Assembly (NCBI RefSeq): GCF_000247815.1
Contig: NC_021681.1
Location: 12,801,013 to 12,865,012 of the forward strand
DNA: 64,000 nucleotides
Origin: Ficedula albicollis
Lineage: Eukaryota > Chordata > Aves > Passeriformes > Muscicapidae
Direction: 5' to 3'
Made by a program: the position numbers and the translations under genes. Below the pieces are notes generated by a model. The model saw only the letters and a list, made by a program, of their open reading frames with translations, was not told the origin of the DNA and ran no database searches. How positions within the stretch are numbered: the stretch's first letter is position 1; each line of letters starts with the position of its first letter. This document shows, in pieces, positions 13,030-25,323 of this stretch.

Positions 13030-15270
13030 GAGTGAACATGAGCAATGGCTCAGGCACGAAGAGGAAGGGACAGTTACTGGGACTTGACCCTGGTCACAGG
13101 GACACAAGCACCAAAGCAAATGGTGGAAGTGAGTGGGAGTACCTTCAGCTAAATTTGGAAAGCCACATTTTACATGTTGTCTTGCTCCTGATAACGAGTT
13201 GCCCTGGTGAGCAAGACAGTCCATATGTTTTTGGAAAAACAGTAGCACCAGAGAGATGTAGACAGGCTGGGGTTGTGTGTGAAATGCACAGACACTCAGG
13301 TTTCCTGTTCCATATGCCCATTTTTTTACACACAAAGACAGAGCTTTAACCAAAGAATCACTATTGACCAAACTGACCTGTTAGTTAGAGAGGTATGTGA
13401 TGGTCACTGACATACCCTGGCCGTCAGAAAAGTTTGTTGAACTGACATTTTCAATCCCCTCACACCCCATGACAGATCCAGGAACACTCATTTCCCTTTC
13501 TCACTACAAAACCCTATTTTAGGGCTGCCAGGACAAGAGGATTGCAGTGTAATTCCTGTGCATCCTTAATGCCAAACACAGTTCATTTAAAGGGTTCAGA
13601 CAGACAGAACTTAAAAGTAACATGACTCTAGTGAAATGTTTTGTTTTGCTCTGCTCCTTGCAAGTGGAATAATAAATTACTGCTTTAAACTCTTGCCTCT
13701 GTATTTCAAAAGTCGGAAAATGTGACAGTGAAAGTAAGAATCATCCAATGAAGTGGTGTGATACCTACAAAGGACGTTACATTACATGCAACTTGCCTAC
13801 TCAACATAATGCACACTGGAAAACTGGTTAAAACTGGTACACTGAGACCAGGAAAATGCTCTGAATATTCAGGATCAGTAAGCATATGAAAGCACAAATC
13901 TTCTGGGAATATTGGACAAGACAGACGACATTGACCTTTGCCCTGGTAGAAAATTAACCATTTTTTCTTGAGCAAAGTACAAGCAAAGAAAATCTTGTCC
14001 TAATACAGAAAAGTGGGGAAAAGTCCATGAACCTTCTCTGCAAAAGCCAGAGAAAACATAAATATATTAAAGATACTTCAGGAACTAGATTATGAGCCAC
14101 AACATTAATTTCACAGGGCATAGTGGTATCAACTAATAATAAGGTGTCCAGGAATGAAGATTTCTGGGAGCACTGAGTTAACATAACTGTTTCTCAGGAT
14201 GTCCTATCTGTAAGATTGCCTTTTACATTGGCAAAGCTTAGCAGTGCAATTTAAAGACGAATAAAGATCTGTTACAATACACAGGCTTTTTGCCCTTGCT
14301 TGTGAGCTCTTTCTTTATGCAACACTAACTCCGTAAGAAAAACAGCACCTTTGCTATATTGAGGGAAGGAAATTTTATGACTTCCTGAGCATAACTGAGG
14401 TGTCTGGATCAATGCATAAATGAAGCACTAAATGTAGTAAGTAGAGTCTTACTCTCTAAGTGTACAGTATTTATACATCTCTACAGTGAGTCTTGCACTC
14501 AAAGTTAGTAGAAGCTTTTCTGGAGCTACTGTGGTGCAGAATGATAAATTCAGATCAAGGGCTTGATTAAAAAATCTCTAGAAATTAGTATTTCTTTTTT
14601 CTCTCTCATGGTAACACAGAAATCCGAGATGCAACCTTAATTATCTAGAAAAAATAATAATAAAGCAATGGAAATAGGTAACAAAGAGGTACTCAGCTTG
14701 TTAAACCTTTTGTGCACATGATCATCTGGAGCAGAGTGTCTCAGCTGCTCAGATCATCATGTCACCTGGCTTTTCCATGATGGGATGTGCTCTGACGGAC
14801 CTGGACCCTTCACTAACGCATTTACTATGTGGTTACTCAGCAGTCTTCCCTTTTATTTATCTTTCCTCTCAATACCACTGCTTTACTGCAATTTCCTGGT
14901 TTAAAACTAACACATAAACAAAACTACTCAAATTCTGCTCTCAAAGGTTTCTTCTTGACCTCATATGTGAACTGAGACTTGAGTACAAAGAACTTTAAAG
15001 CTTTCAAACCTAATTTTTCCAAGTGCAGTGAAGGTATGGAAGCTATAGTGGGCTGTGGATCAAATCACGTCTGATATCTTCAGTGCAGAGACAGAGCAGT
15101 ATAGAGACATCCAGGAAGCTGTGGGGAAGCCCTTTGAACATTCCACATGATAGATATTGTTTTTCTTACCCTTAATTCGCTACATCCTGTCCCTTCTGTA
15201 CATCCTAAGTATCCTTTCATCCTACAGGTCCAGGGCTTTGTCTCCTAAGACCCACCAAAGTGAAACAATC
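13030..15270. other. Unique DNA, no gene seen
   Basis: About 2.2 kb. Frames of 105 codons (13032-13349, plus) and 89 codons (13706-13975, minus) have no recognisable domain and no convincing splice context, so I do not call them. Confidence 0.55.
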
Positions 15271-15273
15271 CTT

Positions 15274-15424
15274 GCGTTTTCCACGGGCTTCAGCCCCGGC
15301 GTGGAAAGGGGAGGCAAAGCCGGGCTTTATCCGAGCCAGGAGGAGAATCTCAGGCTGTGCCGTCAGAGGGCGAGCAAGAGCAGCTGTGGCCGCACGGACC
15401 CGCAGCCTCCAGCACACACAGCGA
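15274..15424. promoter_or_regulatory. Small CpG-rich patch with CTCF-like motif
   Basis: About 12 CpG dinucleotides fall in 150 bp, against a CpG-poor background. Inside it, ccgtcagagggcga at 15360-15373 (plus) matches about 12 of 14 positions of the CTCF core consensus CCASYAGRKGGCRS. The patch could be a small regulatory element or the first exon of a non-coding transcript. Overlapping frames on both strands (66-94 codons) reflect the lack of stop codons in GC-rich DNA and show no known protein. Confidence 0.35.
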
Positions 15425-16163
15425 AAAAGAACTGGAATTAAAATAAAACAAGGAAAACATTCTTAGTGATCCTCCTCTGTTGAGCAACCAGCTCTGGGTG
15501 CCAGCTCTGCAAACCCAGACTGCCTTCTCCCTTCTCGAGTCTCCTGGCACTGCAGGGAGTGTGTCTTGGCCACCAGTAAAAGCAAGATCAGACCCATTTT
15601 GGTCCAGCTGCAATATTTAACTTTTGGAATTTGTAAGTCATGTATAAAACAAGACAAAACCCCAAGGTTCAGTAATCTAACTGCTGTGCCAGGGACACAG
15701 GCAAATCAGAGGGATTACAAATGCTCAGTGCAAGGGGAGCTGCTGATGTCTAAAAGGCTCAGTAAAATAATAAGAGATTCACACCAGGAAACAGCCACAA
15801 CAACATGTGAAATGTATTTTAAAGGCATTTAATAGATTTCTATTAACCCCTTGGACTGTTGGGAAAGGCCTGTGGAAATAGAAAGATGTGTCAGAGCAGA
15901 ACCATGAGCTGCAGAGAATGTTAGTTAAATAAAATTTCAGCTTTCTGAGAGATGCTAAGGAAAAGAAATGGTCCATCACAAGAAAGCCATCATTTTCTCC
16001 TATGCACCCCAAAGCAAAGCTACAGTGATGTATGAGGAAATTATTTTTTTTGTACTTCACTCCTCTTATTATCCCCTTACCTTTCAGCTGAAAAAAAAAA
16101 AAAAAAGGAGGTAAAAAGAATTACAGCACAGATTTTTTTTAAAAAAGAGATTTAAAATATCAT
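15425..16163. other. Unique DNA, no gene seen
   Basis: Contains short overlapping frames on both strands, none recognisable. A 16-A run follows at about 16091-16106. Confidence 0.55.
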
Positions 16164-16204
16164 TTCTATTCCCTCCAATTGGGAAGGCACAACAGATGTC
16201 ACTG
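16164..16204. repeat. Dispersed short repeat, copy 1
   Basis: A segment of about 40 bp containing ttgggaaggcacaacag recurs in the same orientation at 16957-16997 with a few substitutions (ccctccaattggg versus cccttcacttggg, cagatgtcact versus cagttgtcact). The two lie about 790 bp apart, flanking the 116-bp tandem duplication. It may be an older, partly decayed local duplication or two copies of an unidentified dispersed repeat. Confidence 0.7.
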
Positions 16205-16722
16205 TCATCATCTCTAACCCCAAGAGGTACGTCAACTCCTTTTCTACTGTTAGGGTTAAATCTGTGCCCACTTTTTTTAAACATGTCCTATTTTTCCTTC
16301 CTCTTAGCTTCTTCTTTACAAAGGCTGGCAATCTTTAATTGTTTCTATCTTTTACTCCCTATCAGGAAAATTAGGACTTCTCTGCTAGCCTTGTACTTGT
16401 CAGAGAAGTTAGCCAAGATTTGTTCGTGATGATGATTTTTGCTGTTTGTTGATGCTGTTCTTGGTTCAGAGTTTCTGCCAGGTGTTTATTGGACCCCAGC
16501 AGACAGAACATAACAAATTATGAAGCATAAGGTCTCTCATGAGAGATTTTTGAAACACATTTGTCATTATATGTCATAATAGTCTTCTTCCTCTCCAAAT
16601 ACTCTCTCCCACTTTGAATCTCTTTTCAGTTAAGTTCTGTTGACAGTGATTTCCACATGCAAACCACGTGTCAAAAATACACCTTTTGTGATGCTGAGGA
16701 GCACTGCGATTTCCTAAAATAT

Positions 16723-16954
16723 CGAGTTTCCAAACTTAATTCTGATCTCTTGATTTATCCATTGAGTGTTTTTTATTCCCTCTCAAAAAACTAAATATTC
16801 ACCCTTTGCAACTTCTGCCTTTTTACAATAAAAGGTGACGAGTTTCCAAACTTAATTCTGATCTCTTGATTTATCCATTGAGTGTTTTTTATTCCCTCTC
16901 AAAAAACTAAATATTCACCCTTTGCAACTTCTGCCTTTTTGCAATAAAAGGTGA
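16723..16954. repeat. 116-bp tandem duplication, two copies
   Basis: The unit starting cgagtttccaaac occurs at 16723-16838 and again at 16839-16954 with one difference noticed (tttttacaat versus tttttgcaat). The copies are directly adjacent, with no extra bases at the junction. Confidence 0.96.
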
Positions 16955-16956
16955 AT

Positions 16957-16997
16957 ATTTCTATTCCCTTCACTTGGGAAGGCACAACAGTTGTCAC
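16957..16997. repeat. Dispersed short repeat, copy 2
   Basis: Second, diverged copy of the segment at 16164-16204, lying directly after the 116-bp tandem duplication. Confidence 0.7.
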
Positions 16998-18630
16998 TCA
17001 GATCAGCAGACTGACTGACACAGAATTATTTTATTTTTTGGAAATAGTGAGGTACAAGCATCAGGATAACTATTCCCGTGGGGTGGAAACAGACTCTGGA
17101 TGTGAGATATGAGGATTAGAAACATTAAGAATATTTTCACTTTATAGGATATTATTTCCTTTTCATGTGACTTTTCTTTCCCTTCAGTTTCATGTGATTG
17201 GAAGGCTTAATAAAAGATGAGGACATTTAAACCCGCCTCACATTATTTACTTCATGCAGTCAACATTCACAAGCATCAAAGCTTTTCTTTCAGTTCTGTA
17301 TCAAAAACCATGAAGCTTTAAGGCTTGGCCAAAGAATCAACACAAACCCAAAGCAGAGGCATCAGCTCATGAGACTGCTGACAGAATGGATTAAACAGAC
17401 GTTTGAAAGTATTGCCAATGCTGTGGGAGAAAAAAGAAAAGGCCTCAGTTCTACACTTTCTTTTAAACTAAGAAGTCCAGCTTTTGTAAACTATTCACTT
17501 TGTTGATGCTCAACAAATACCTACTGATGAGATGACATCATCTGCTAATGAAAATAATTACTCAACGGCTTAACACTGGTTTTGGGTAAAATATATGGGC
17601 TATTCAAGCTTTGATTAAAAAAAAAATAGAAGAATAAGAATGGATTTTCATGATCAAGGAAATGTTATAGTCCTTGTTTGAAAATGGGGTCTGACTGCTT
17701 TCACAAGTGGAATTGGATCCTGGAAGAATAATTTCATTGTGGTGTTCCACAGAATTTCAATGCATGCCCAGATTTGCTTCTTTGCCCATTCATTATTGGC
17801 TGTTTTAGTGCTGGGGACAGGTATCTTGGTGGGTTTTATTTGTCAGCAATGCTCCATTGTTCATACTGGGAGATTATGCTTTCCCTACTGGCTGCTGCTT
17901 TCTGGCTGCTGCCTCCAGTTCTTCCTTATCTACAGGATGTTAGGCTTCTCTGTGCCAAACAGGAGTGGTGAGGAACAAAACGCTTCATAAATATTATTGG
18001 TCTGACTTTGGGAATGAAGATTCTCTCCAGTCTACTCCATAGCAGGGCTACAGCACAGCTGGGGGTCAGAGAGGAGCACTGCTGTTGCCTGCTTTTCCAG
18101 ATACATTGTCAGTATTAGTTACCCTGTCCAGAGATGCACAGAGGGACAGAAAGAATCCTGAGGAAGTAGATGGAATTTTGATGTCTACTGTTGTCTACTT
18201 TTGCATGTTATTGTTCTAATGGAGCCAAGACAATAGAGTAGGCAATGGACACATTCATGCAAAACACACATACATAAAATACATTCAGGAAAAACTAGCT
18301 TTAGACTCCAGGAAAAGAAAACCCTTTAAGATCTCCTGACCCCCTCCAGAGAGCTGTGGCAGGCAGACAGGCAGTGCCAGAGAAGGGTGCTCACTGTCAC
18401 AGCCCTGTCTTCAGACTTGAGACTTGAACACATTAGGCACCTCTGTTATTTCCTTCAATTCTCATTCATTTTACTGCAAACCCACCTTCCTCAGTGGCAC
18501 TTTCTGCTTTCCAGCCACATCCATTACTATGCCTTTTGTGCATTCCTGGTACACCTCAAAGCTTGGAAAGAGAGAAGGGGAGTTCGGGGAATTAAATTGT
18601 GCTTTCCTTCAAGACCTAAAATTCAAATCA
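16998..18630. other. Unique DNA, no gene seen
   Basis: The frame at 17739-17990 (plus) encodes a hydrophobic, leucine- and cysteine-rich 83-residue string, with an overlapping frame of similar length in another phase. No family was recognised, and it is most likely chance. Confidence 0.55.
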
Positions 18631-18960
18631 CTCAGGGTGTACAGGTCAGGCATCTCCAGGGGCTGGGAGCAGCTGGGAGTGCCCCAGGGAGGAGGGGCAA
18701 ACTTGCAGCCAGCCTGTGTCCCATGGGGACAGGGGAGCAGGGCAGGCTGGGGGACACCAGCACAGCCCCAGCCCCGCATCCAGCAGCCCTGGGGACAGCT
18801 GAGGGAGCTGGAGCTTGGCAACACTGCCATGTCACCGGGGCCAGGATGGCCCTGGGGAGTCTGAAATAGTGACCTGAGCCATGGGCTGGGCAGGGGAACA
18901 CCCCGGAGGGGCTGGACAGGACCACCCTTACACATCACAGCCCCCAGCACTCAGCCACAG
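18631..18960. other. GC-rich, CpG-poor block
   Basis: About 330 bp rich in ctgggg, cccagg and cagcagccc words with few CpG. Open frames exist in at least four phases at once (up to 160 codons on plus, 113 on minus), which points to low stop frequency from base composition rather than coding. It could be an old GC-rich repeat or a locally GC-biased segment. No exon with convincing splice sites was found. Confidence 0.5.
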
Positions 18961-21900
18961 TGTCCCCAGAAATGCCAGCAACAGCAGAGTCATTGCAGCC
19001 ACAGTGCTGAGAATCCAGCCAGCAAAGCAGCTGGTGCAAAAGAGCCACCACACTGCATTTGGGCCTTGCATGTCGTAGCAGTTTAGAACTGAGGAGTGTA
19101 GATAGCATGACTGCTTTTCCTGTGTAAAGTAGAAGTGAGACCAAAGCCTCGCTCGAGACTCCCATGCAAAAGGGCTGCTGCCATCAAAGGGGTGCTGGCA
19201 CAGCACCTCTGAGAGCATGACAGAGAAACTGGAAAAGGAAACAAAAAGCTGTACATGAGGAAGGAAAAGACCACAATGTGATGTTTATAGACACAGATAG
19301 TGATGAACAAATAACAAACAACATTCAGAAGAGAAAACAGTAGTAAAATGATGGTGCTGATGGCAAGTCCAGCAATGGAACTTCAGCAAATGCTGCTTCA
19401 TTGCTGAAAGATTGAATTTGGTGCCAAAGTGGGTGAGGATACATTAGTGGTTAAGATGGCTGTGCCCCATAACCCTGTCAGCTGTGAAACTCACAAACCA
19501 TGGGGCCTGAACAGCAGATAAAAGAAAGAACTTTTGTAGTTTTACTAACTTTTGGACACTGAACAATTAAACATCATATTTTCTTTGATGCAGTGTCATG
19601 CTTAAGATTATTGTTGGAAAATTCCTTTCAAATTAAATTAATTCCTTCCTTTTGATGCAATCAGAAAAGCATTGATATTGAACTAGAATAAAACTGTCAT
19701 TCATTTTCTCAGAGTACAATGACTTAGCCAAGTAGTAAGATACATAAAGCTCTGAACTTTTTACATGTCTATTTTTAAGCAAAGTTTTAGAACTACATTA
19801 TGTGGCATAATCTTTTGACATTTCTATCCAGAGGAACTATTACAAATCATTTGTCTTGCTGCACTGCTGGGCATATATTTTCAGAAAGATTGACTAGCAC
19901 ATGCTACTGTATTTGAGGTGTTTCACAGGTGTTCTGTATCTTTTGAATACTAATATGTCATAAAATAGCATGATCTGAAGTTTGGTAGTGTCATTACATC
20001 CAATCTTTCACCTTTATGAAGCCAGTTTCTCTGAAAGTGCTCCCTCTGACATTCAAGAGCAGTATATTTTCAGGGAGTTCTATTTAGAAAACATAACTAA
20101 TTTTCTTAGTTATGCTGTTTGTTTCTTTCATTATGCCATTCGTTTCTTTGTGAAAAAAGAAAGAATTCAGACTCTTCTCTGTGAGTGGAACTTGGTCCTT
20201 GAGAATGAATCAGATTTACTTAAGCAATATGGAATTTGGAACATAAATTTATAACTTCAGCTCTCAGCACCAGTCATTCAAGTTTCATTCCTTCCATGGA
20301 GTTTTTTATTTTATGTCAGATTATACCTTTAGTCCAAACATGCTTAATGATAGACTATTATAATTATGTAGCATCTTGTGAAATGGTTTTTTTAACAACA
20401 CTGGCACTACTTTGAGAATGGTAGACTATATTGGTTTTAATTCTATGTCCCTGATGGTGGATTTTGACTTTTTTTTTTTAAGCCCTCCTTTTGGACAGAA
20501 GGGGGAAATGTCACTGGCAAAGGAAACACCTTTCCTGCAGGCATATTTAAAGTACTGATCTATGGACTATGTATAATTACAGAATTTTTTTTTTTTAATT
20601 CTGTTGCATACATACAGAGCTGATCTAGCACTATCAACACTCTCCAGCTACTCTTTCATTTTTCTATGACTGTAGTGATTTCAAAGACATCCTGAAATAT
20701 CCTTAGGGCTTTAATTTGAGTGAATATCAACTTCCTGCATCTCCTAATAATACTTTTTCTCAACTTAGATTTGTGAGTATTTTGTTGTTCATCTTTTAAG
20801 ATCCCTCTGCAGGACACAGAGGAGCTTTTGAGCTTTTTCCTAGTCAAATATATGAAATATGCTGATTTAAAATAATGATGCTCTAAAGCACAGCTCTAAC
20901 CAGAAACAGCCAAGATGGTCCTGGCAGCCTTGAGGAGCTGTCACACCCACTCCCTCTGTTCCTTTTCCTCTTGCACACTGCTGCTTCTGTATTCAACATC
21001 TATTTCCACTCTTTGATTAAATGTAAGCCAGCTCTTGCTCTGTGGATTTGCAGTAAGACTTCAAATACCTCAGCACTTAGGAGCAAGAAGTGTTCTTCAA
21101 GCAGAACAGCAGACAAATGTTAATTTAGCATGTTCCAGACTGGGCACACAATTCCTCTTATTCACATATAACATCAGTGTTACAATGCTTTAATTCTGAC
21201 AACTTTAGCAGATTTCACCTTGATTTATACTTCTGAATAAGTGAGGCCACAGGATAAATCAGGCAAAAAATAACAATCATATTTTATTATATATACAGTA
21301 ATGGTAAGTGTAGTTCCTCACCTGCAGCTACAGGGATGGTTGTGATGTTGCCCATAAAAAAGATCACACAAGACAGTAAGATTGATTAATTTCAGTCAGC
21401 TGACAGCTAGCTAAGAGCCAGCAGTAAGGACAGAGGGCTTTTCAGCACAGGGGTTTAAAGTGCTAAACCCTGCATTTGTGTCTGCTTTTTATTGGGTAAT
21501 GTATTTGTATCACTCTCAGCAATGCATCTTATATATAGAAAACTCATTGCATTTTATTTTTATCATTTTATTGATTAATTGTTAAGTGTCTTTGCTTTTT
21601 TCAAGATTCAGGTGCATGGTGGCACAATTTTGCCTCATTTAGAACAGAGTCTAGCAGGTGACAGGAAGGGAATGCAGATGAGTGAGGCCCGGCTGGTTGA
21701 TTCAGATCTAGAATTCAAATCTCTGGGGGAAAAATTGTCATGCTTTAGGCTACTTCCAGCCCTGGAAAAAAAAAGGGCAAATTCACTGAAGGCTCTGGTG
21801 TTATAGCAGCCAACAAAGAGGTTACCTAAATAGCTCCAGCTACTTAAAATTTAGAATCTGACTTAAAAAGACAAGCTACAATTATGTTCTGCCTGAATCT

Positions 21901-22834
21901 TCATTGAATATCTGGTTATATTATAAGTCTTACTCCTCAACTTCAAAGCCATCCTGCAGATTAGCCTAAGCTACTATGGATGACCTCCCAAGAGGCCTCC
22001 AGTCCACTGAGCTCTCTAGAGTCAAAGATAAAAACTGAAGTTAGGACTATGGAAGACAGAGCTTTCCTGACCACTCACCCACAATGTGTGTCGGTCCTCA
22101 AAGAGATGAGCTCTTCTGGGAGTCCCAGCTTCTTCAGATCAAAGTATAAAATCCACCCCTTAACATGGTCTTCCCTGAGAATAAAAGATTAAAAAATCCT
22201 GATGTCGAGGAGGTGATGAGAGAGAGCTATGGTGCTTTTTAATGTGTTTACTTTTCCAGCATGGAATGTGCTCACACAGTACAATGTTCTAGTGCAAGAA
22301 AACCACTCCAGCAGGCAGGGGGGTCACTGATGGCAGCTCTGTGCTGGGAAGAGACTAAACAGGAGAGAGACACAGAGGGATGCAGGACTGTGACTCACTG
22401 TAGCTTAACCGTGACTAGTGACTTTGGTGGTCTCCATCTTGCACTATGCTCAGGGTGGTCTACATAAATCAGCAGGATCAGCTTTGACTGGGGATGTTTT
22501 CATTTATTGCCTCTCTCAGATTAAAAGGTAAATTTTCAGATTCAGAAGCTGTGATCTGGTAGTTTCTCTGCCATACATTTTAATTTGTATGCCCTATAGA
22601 GAGGAAACCATGGTTGTGTATGAAACACAAAGACAAGTAATGGTTTTCTTATGCTGTTTTTAAGCCCTGCTAATCTAATACTACATGAGTTTGAATACAG
22701 TCACATACTTACTATGTAATTTGTCTGTATACATCTCTCCTCTTCAAAATGGCTTTATTTTTGTGGTGCAGGTGCAAAACAAGCATTATCTTCAATAATT
22801 TTTAAAGTTTCAGTATTTCTGCTAGTTTCATTAG
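18961..22834. other. Unique AT-rich DNA, no gene seen
   Basis: About 3.9 kb with no recognised repeat family, RNA gene or exon. Short T runs occur near 20471 and 20587. Confidence 0.6.
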
Positions 22835-23405
22835 TGAAAATGTTCTAAATTCTATCTAAATCCCTCAAACTACATATTAATAAAGAGAGTATTTTTACCA
22901 ATGACCACAATGTATTGAAAACTGCTCCTTAGATAGGTGACTACCCCAGACTGCATTGCTATTACCTCACTGAGCCTTAGAACTAAATCTTTTCTCTAAA
23001 ATGGTAACTTAATAAGGATTTACTTCTCATAGTTAGCAGCCATGAGTAGGTTTGAATTAAGACTTTATTGGTTATGGAAAAGCAGCACATCTGAGACAAT
23101 CTGAGGGTCTGTTTGTACTATGAAAATGTTCTAAATTCTATCTAAATCCCTCATACTATATATTAATAAAGAGAGTATTTTTACCAATGACCACAATGTA
23201 TTGAAAACTGCTCCTTAGATAGGTGACTACCCCAGACTGCATTGCTATTACCTCACTGAGCCTTAGAACTAAATCTTTTCTCTAAAATGGTAACTTAATA
23301 AGGATTTACTTCTCATAGTTAGCAGCCATGAGTAGGTTTGAATTAAGACTTTATTGGTTATGGAAAAGCAGCATATCTGAGACAATCTGAGGGTCTGTCT
23401 GCACT
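22835..23405. repeat. 286-bp tandem duplication, two copies
   Basis: The unit starting tgaaaatgttctaaattc occurs at 22835-23120 and directly again at 23121-23405. Differences noticed are few (ctcaaactacat versus ctcatactatat, agcacatc versus agcatatc, gtttgtacta versus gtctgcacta). Copies are adjacent and in the same orientation. No coding content was recognised. Confidence 0.96.
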
Positions 23406-24296
23406 ACAGACTGCTGTACTGCAAAGGTACAGCCTCTACACTCATGTAAGATTAAACAGCCTCTAAACTTATTTAAATCAGCTTTAAAAGAACTCAGTCT
23501 AGAGTCAGTATCTTTCCCTGGCAAGACAGCTGCTGACATCTGATCTGTTCTGGCTTCTTTCTACCATATTACTTATCCAATAGACACAAGAACAAGGTTA
23601 GATTTTTCATTCTGTTTTGTTCATCTGGGATTTTCATTCTGTATATTTGACTACAAGGACCTGGTTTTAGTGAAGGCCTTGTACCTGCAAAATATAAGCA
23701 GTTTAGCCTTGTGTTTCTGGTTAATCCAGCTGAACATCCATGGAGTTTCTCAGGGGCACTGTTAAATACCTGCATGCGTGCAGTTTTCAGGTCTCCACTG
23801 TCCACTTGCTTGCACCATAGATTTGTGATTACATACATTAATTGTTACATCTCCTCCTCCTTTGAAGTGATTTAAAGGATTTCAGATATATAACTAAACT
23901 ATACACTGGCCTAAATCATAAACTCAAGTAAGTCAGCAATAATAAAATAGGGAAAATGTAGTTGAGATGAGGCTGCAGGTTTCAAGTACACTATTTGGAT
24001 TTTCACTGGTGTTGTAGAAATTAAAATCTGGCCTATAGTAGTATTGTTTCAGTCCTGACAAACCTTTCCACAACTATTTTTTCTTCACATGGATAGGGCT
24101 GTAAATAAGTACTTACCCCAAAAAATGAATATGGTACACGAAATACTTTCTCTTTGTATTCTTGCAATGTATGTAGCCCCATACAAGTACAGAGATGGAT
24201 TAGACATTCCTCCTTGCTTAAGAGATATATCAGTGCATAAAGTCACAGTCTGGGTTCATTTAGCCTTTTCATTTGTAGTGCTCCATATTACATGAG
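23406..24296. other. Unique DNA, no gene seen
   Basis: Small unrelated frames only; nothing recognisable. Confidence 0.6.
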
Positions 24297-24760
24297 TGCA
24301 GATCTATTTGAATCTGTTTAATATTCATGATCCTCTCACCAGTCTGAGTGAAAGAGATAAAGCTTTTGATAGCAATCTCAGCAACTTGATTAACAATGCA
24401 CTAATCATCACTACCATTGACCTGATTCAGAAATGTTTTCAATTCATCCATCACTTTATAACCAAAGATGATTGCATTACCTTACCATTTTTTATTTAAA
24501 TAAAACCACATGAGCTGTAAATATCTTGCCATTTTACTAAATGCACCTTGGTACCAAATTAATTTATTTTTAAAACTAAATACCAAAATGACCTATAATA
24601 ACCAATTAGGGCAGGAGCATAGGGAAAACGTATCACAAGTGGTCTGCAATAAAATCAATTCACTTTGACTTCACATCAATAAATGTTAAATTGTGCCAAG
24701 GAATTAATTTTGCAATAAATTGTTATTGTTGTTATAAAATCTAACTAACACATATTACCA

Positions 24761-24819
24761 GGAGTAATTATCCATATATCAGAATGCATTGAATGTAGAG
24801 TGTGCACTATAATTACTCC
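24761..24819. other. Inverted repeat with TAATTA arms
   Basis: Ten-base perfect arms ggagtaatta (24761-24770) and taattactcc (24810-24819) enclose 39 bp. Each arm holds a TAATTA homeodomain-type core. It could be a paired binding site or chance in AT-rich DNA. A second copy lies at 27234-27292. Confidence 0.4.
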
Positions 24820-25230
24820 CAAAATTGCTTATCATTCAAATGGTAATTTTAGGGATAATGTTTCTTTAACTATAACTTTTTAAATTTCATCAGAAATTTA
24901 TTTTTAGGGTTTTATTTTCTTTACTTGCTACTGCAAAGAAAACAGAAACCTGACTGTGAAAAATGCAACAGATAATAAATATGATAATGTAGTTTAATTA
25001 GTATGTCTTGCTTTAATATATAATTGCCAAATTTTGCAACACTGTTAGTAAAGTGAGATACCTCCTTGTGAGTGGAATTTCCTTCACGAGGGTTAACTGG
25101 AATCTCCAAGCCTGTTCATGGCGATAGGTAGAGAACAGCACTGTAAAAATATTAGCATCCAAGTCTGTGTGAACACATAACCTGTAGGGGTCATTAAATG
25201 TTTTTCTTAGATATTGAATTTTTCTCTTAC

Positions 25231-25291
25231 CCCAGTACTTGTATTCAGGCTGAAATCCACCGTCACAAGGGTTTGGTTCGGAATTTGGAAA
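25231..25291 (-). CDS. Candidate internal exon (unidentified), copy 1
   Basis: Read on the minus strand, a long T-rich tract leads to catattacag, then 61 bp with no stop in one frame, then gtaaga, so both splice sites look canonical. In the frame that is open through the surrounding 123 codons it encodes 20 residues plus one base and includes the string NPCDGGFQPEYKYW. The surrounding open frame (25013-25384) is one of the longest in AT-rich parts of the window. I do not recognise the protein, and no partner exon was found. It may be a chance match; the lack of any neighbouring exon is the main argument against it. Confidence 0.2.
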
Positions 25292-25323
25292 CTGTAATAT
25301 GAATGACCAAACAGAAAAAAAAA

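Noticed and set aside
18387..18950. 160- and 146-codon plus-strand frames and a 113-codon minus-strand frame
   Set aside because: Several phases are open at once in a GC-rich block, there is no recognisable domain, and stop scarcity from composition explains them.
25075..25190. A second possible exon (ctacag to gtatct) on the minus strand
   Set aside because: It would leave an intron of only 40 bp to the better candidate at 25231-25291 and has a poor pyrimidine tract.
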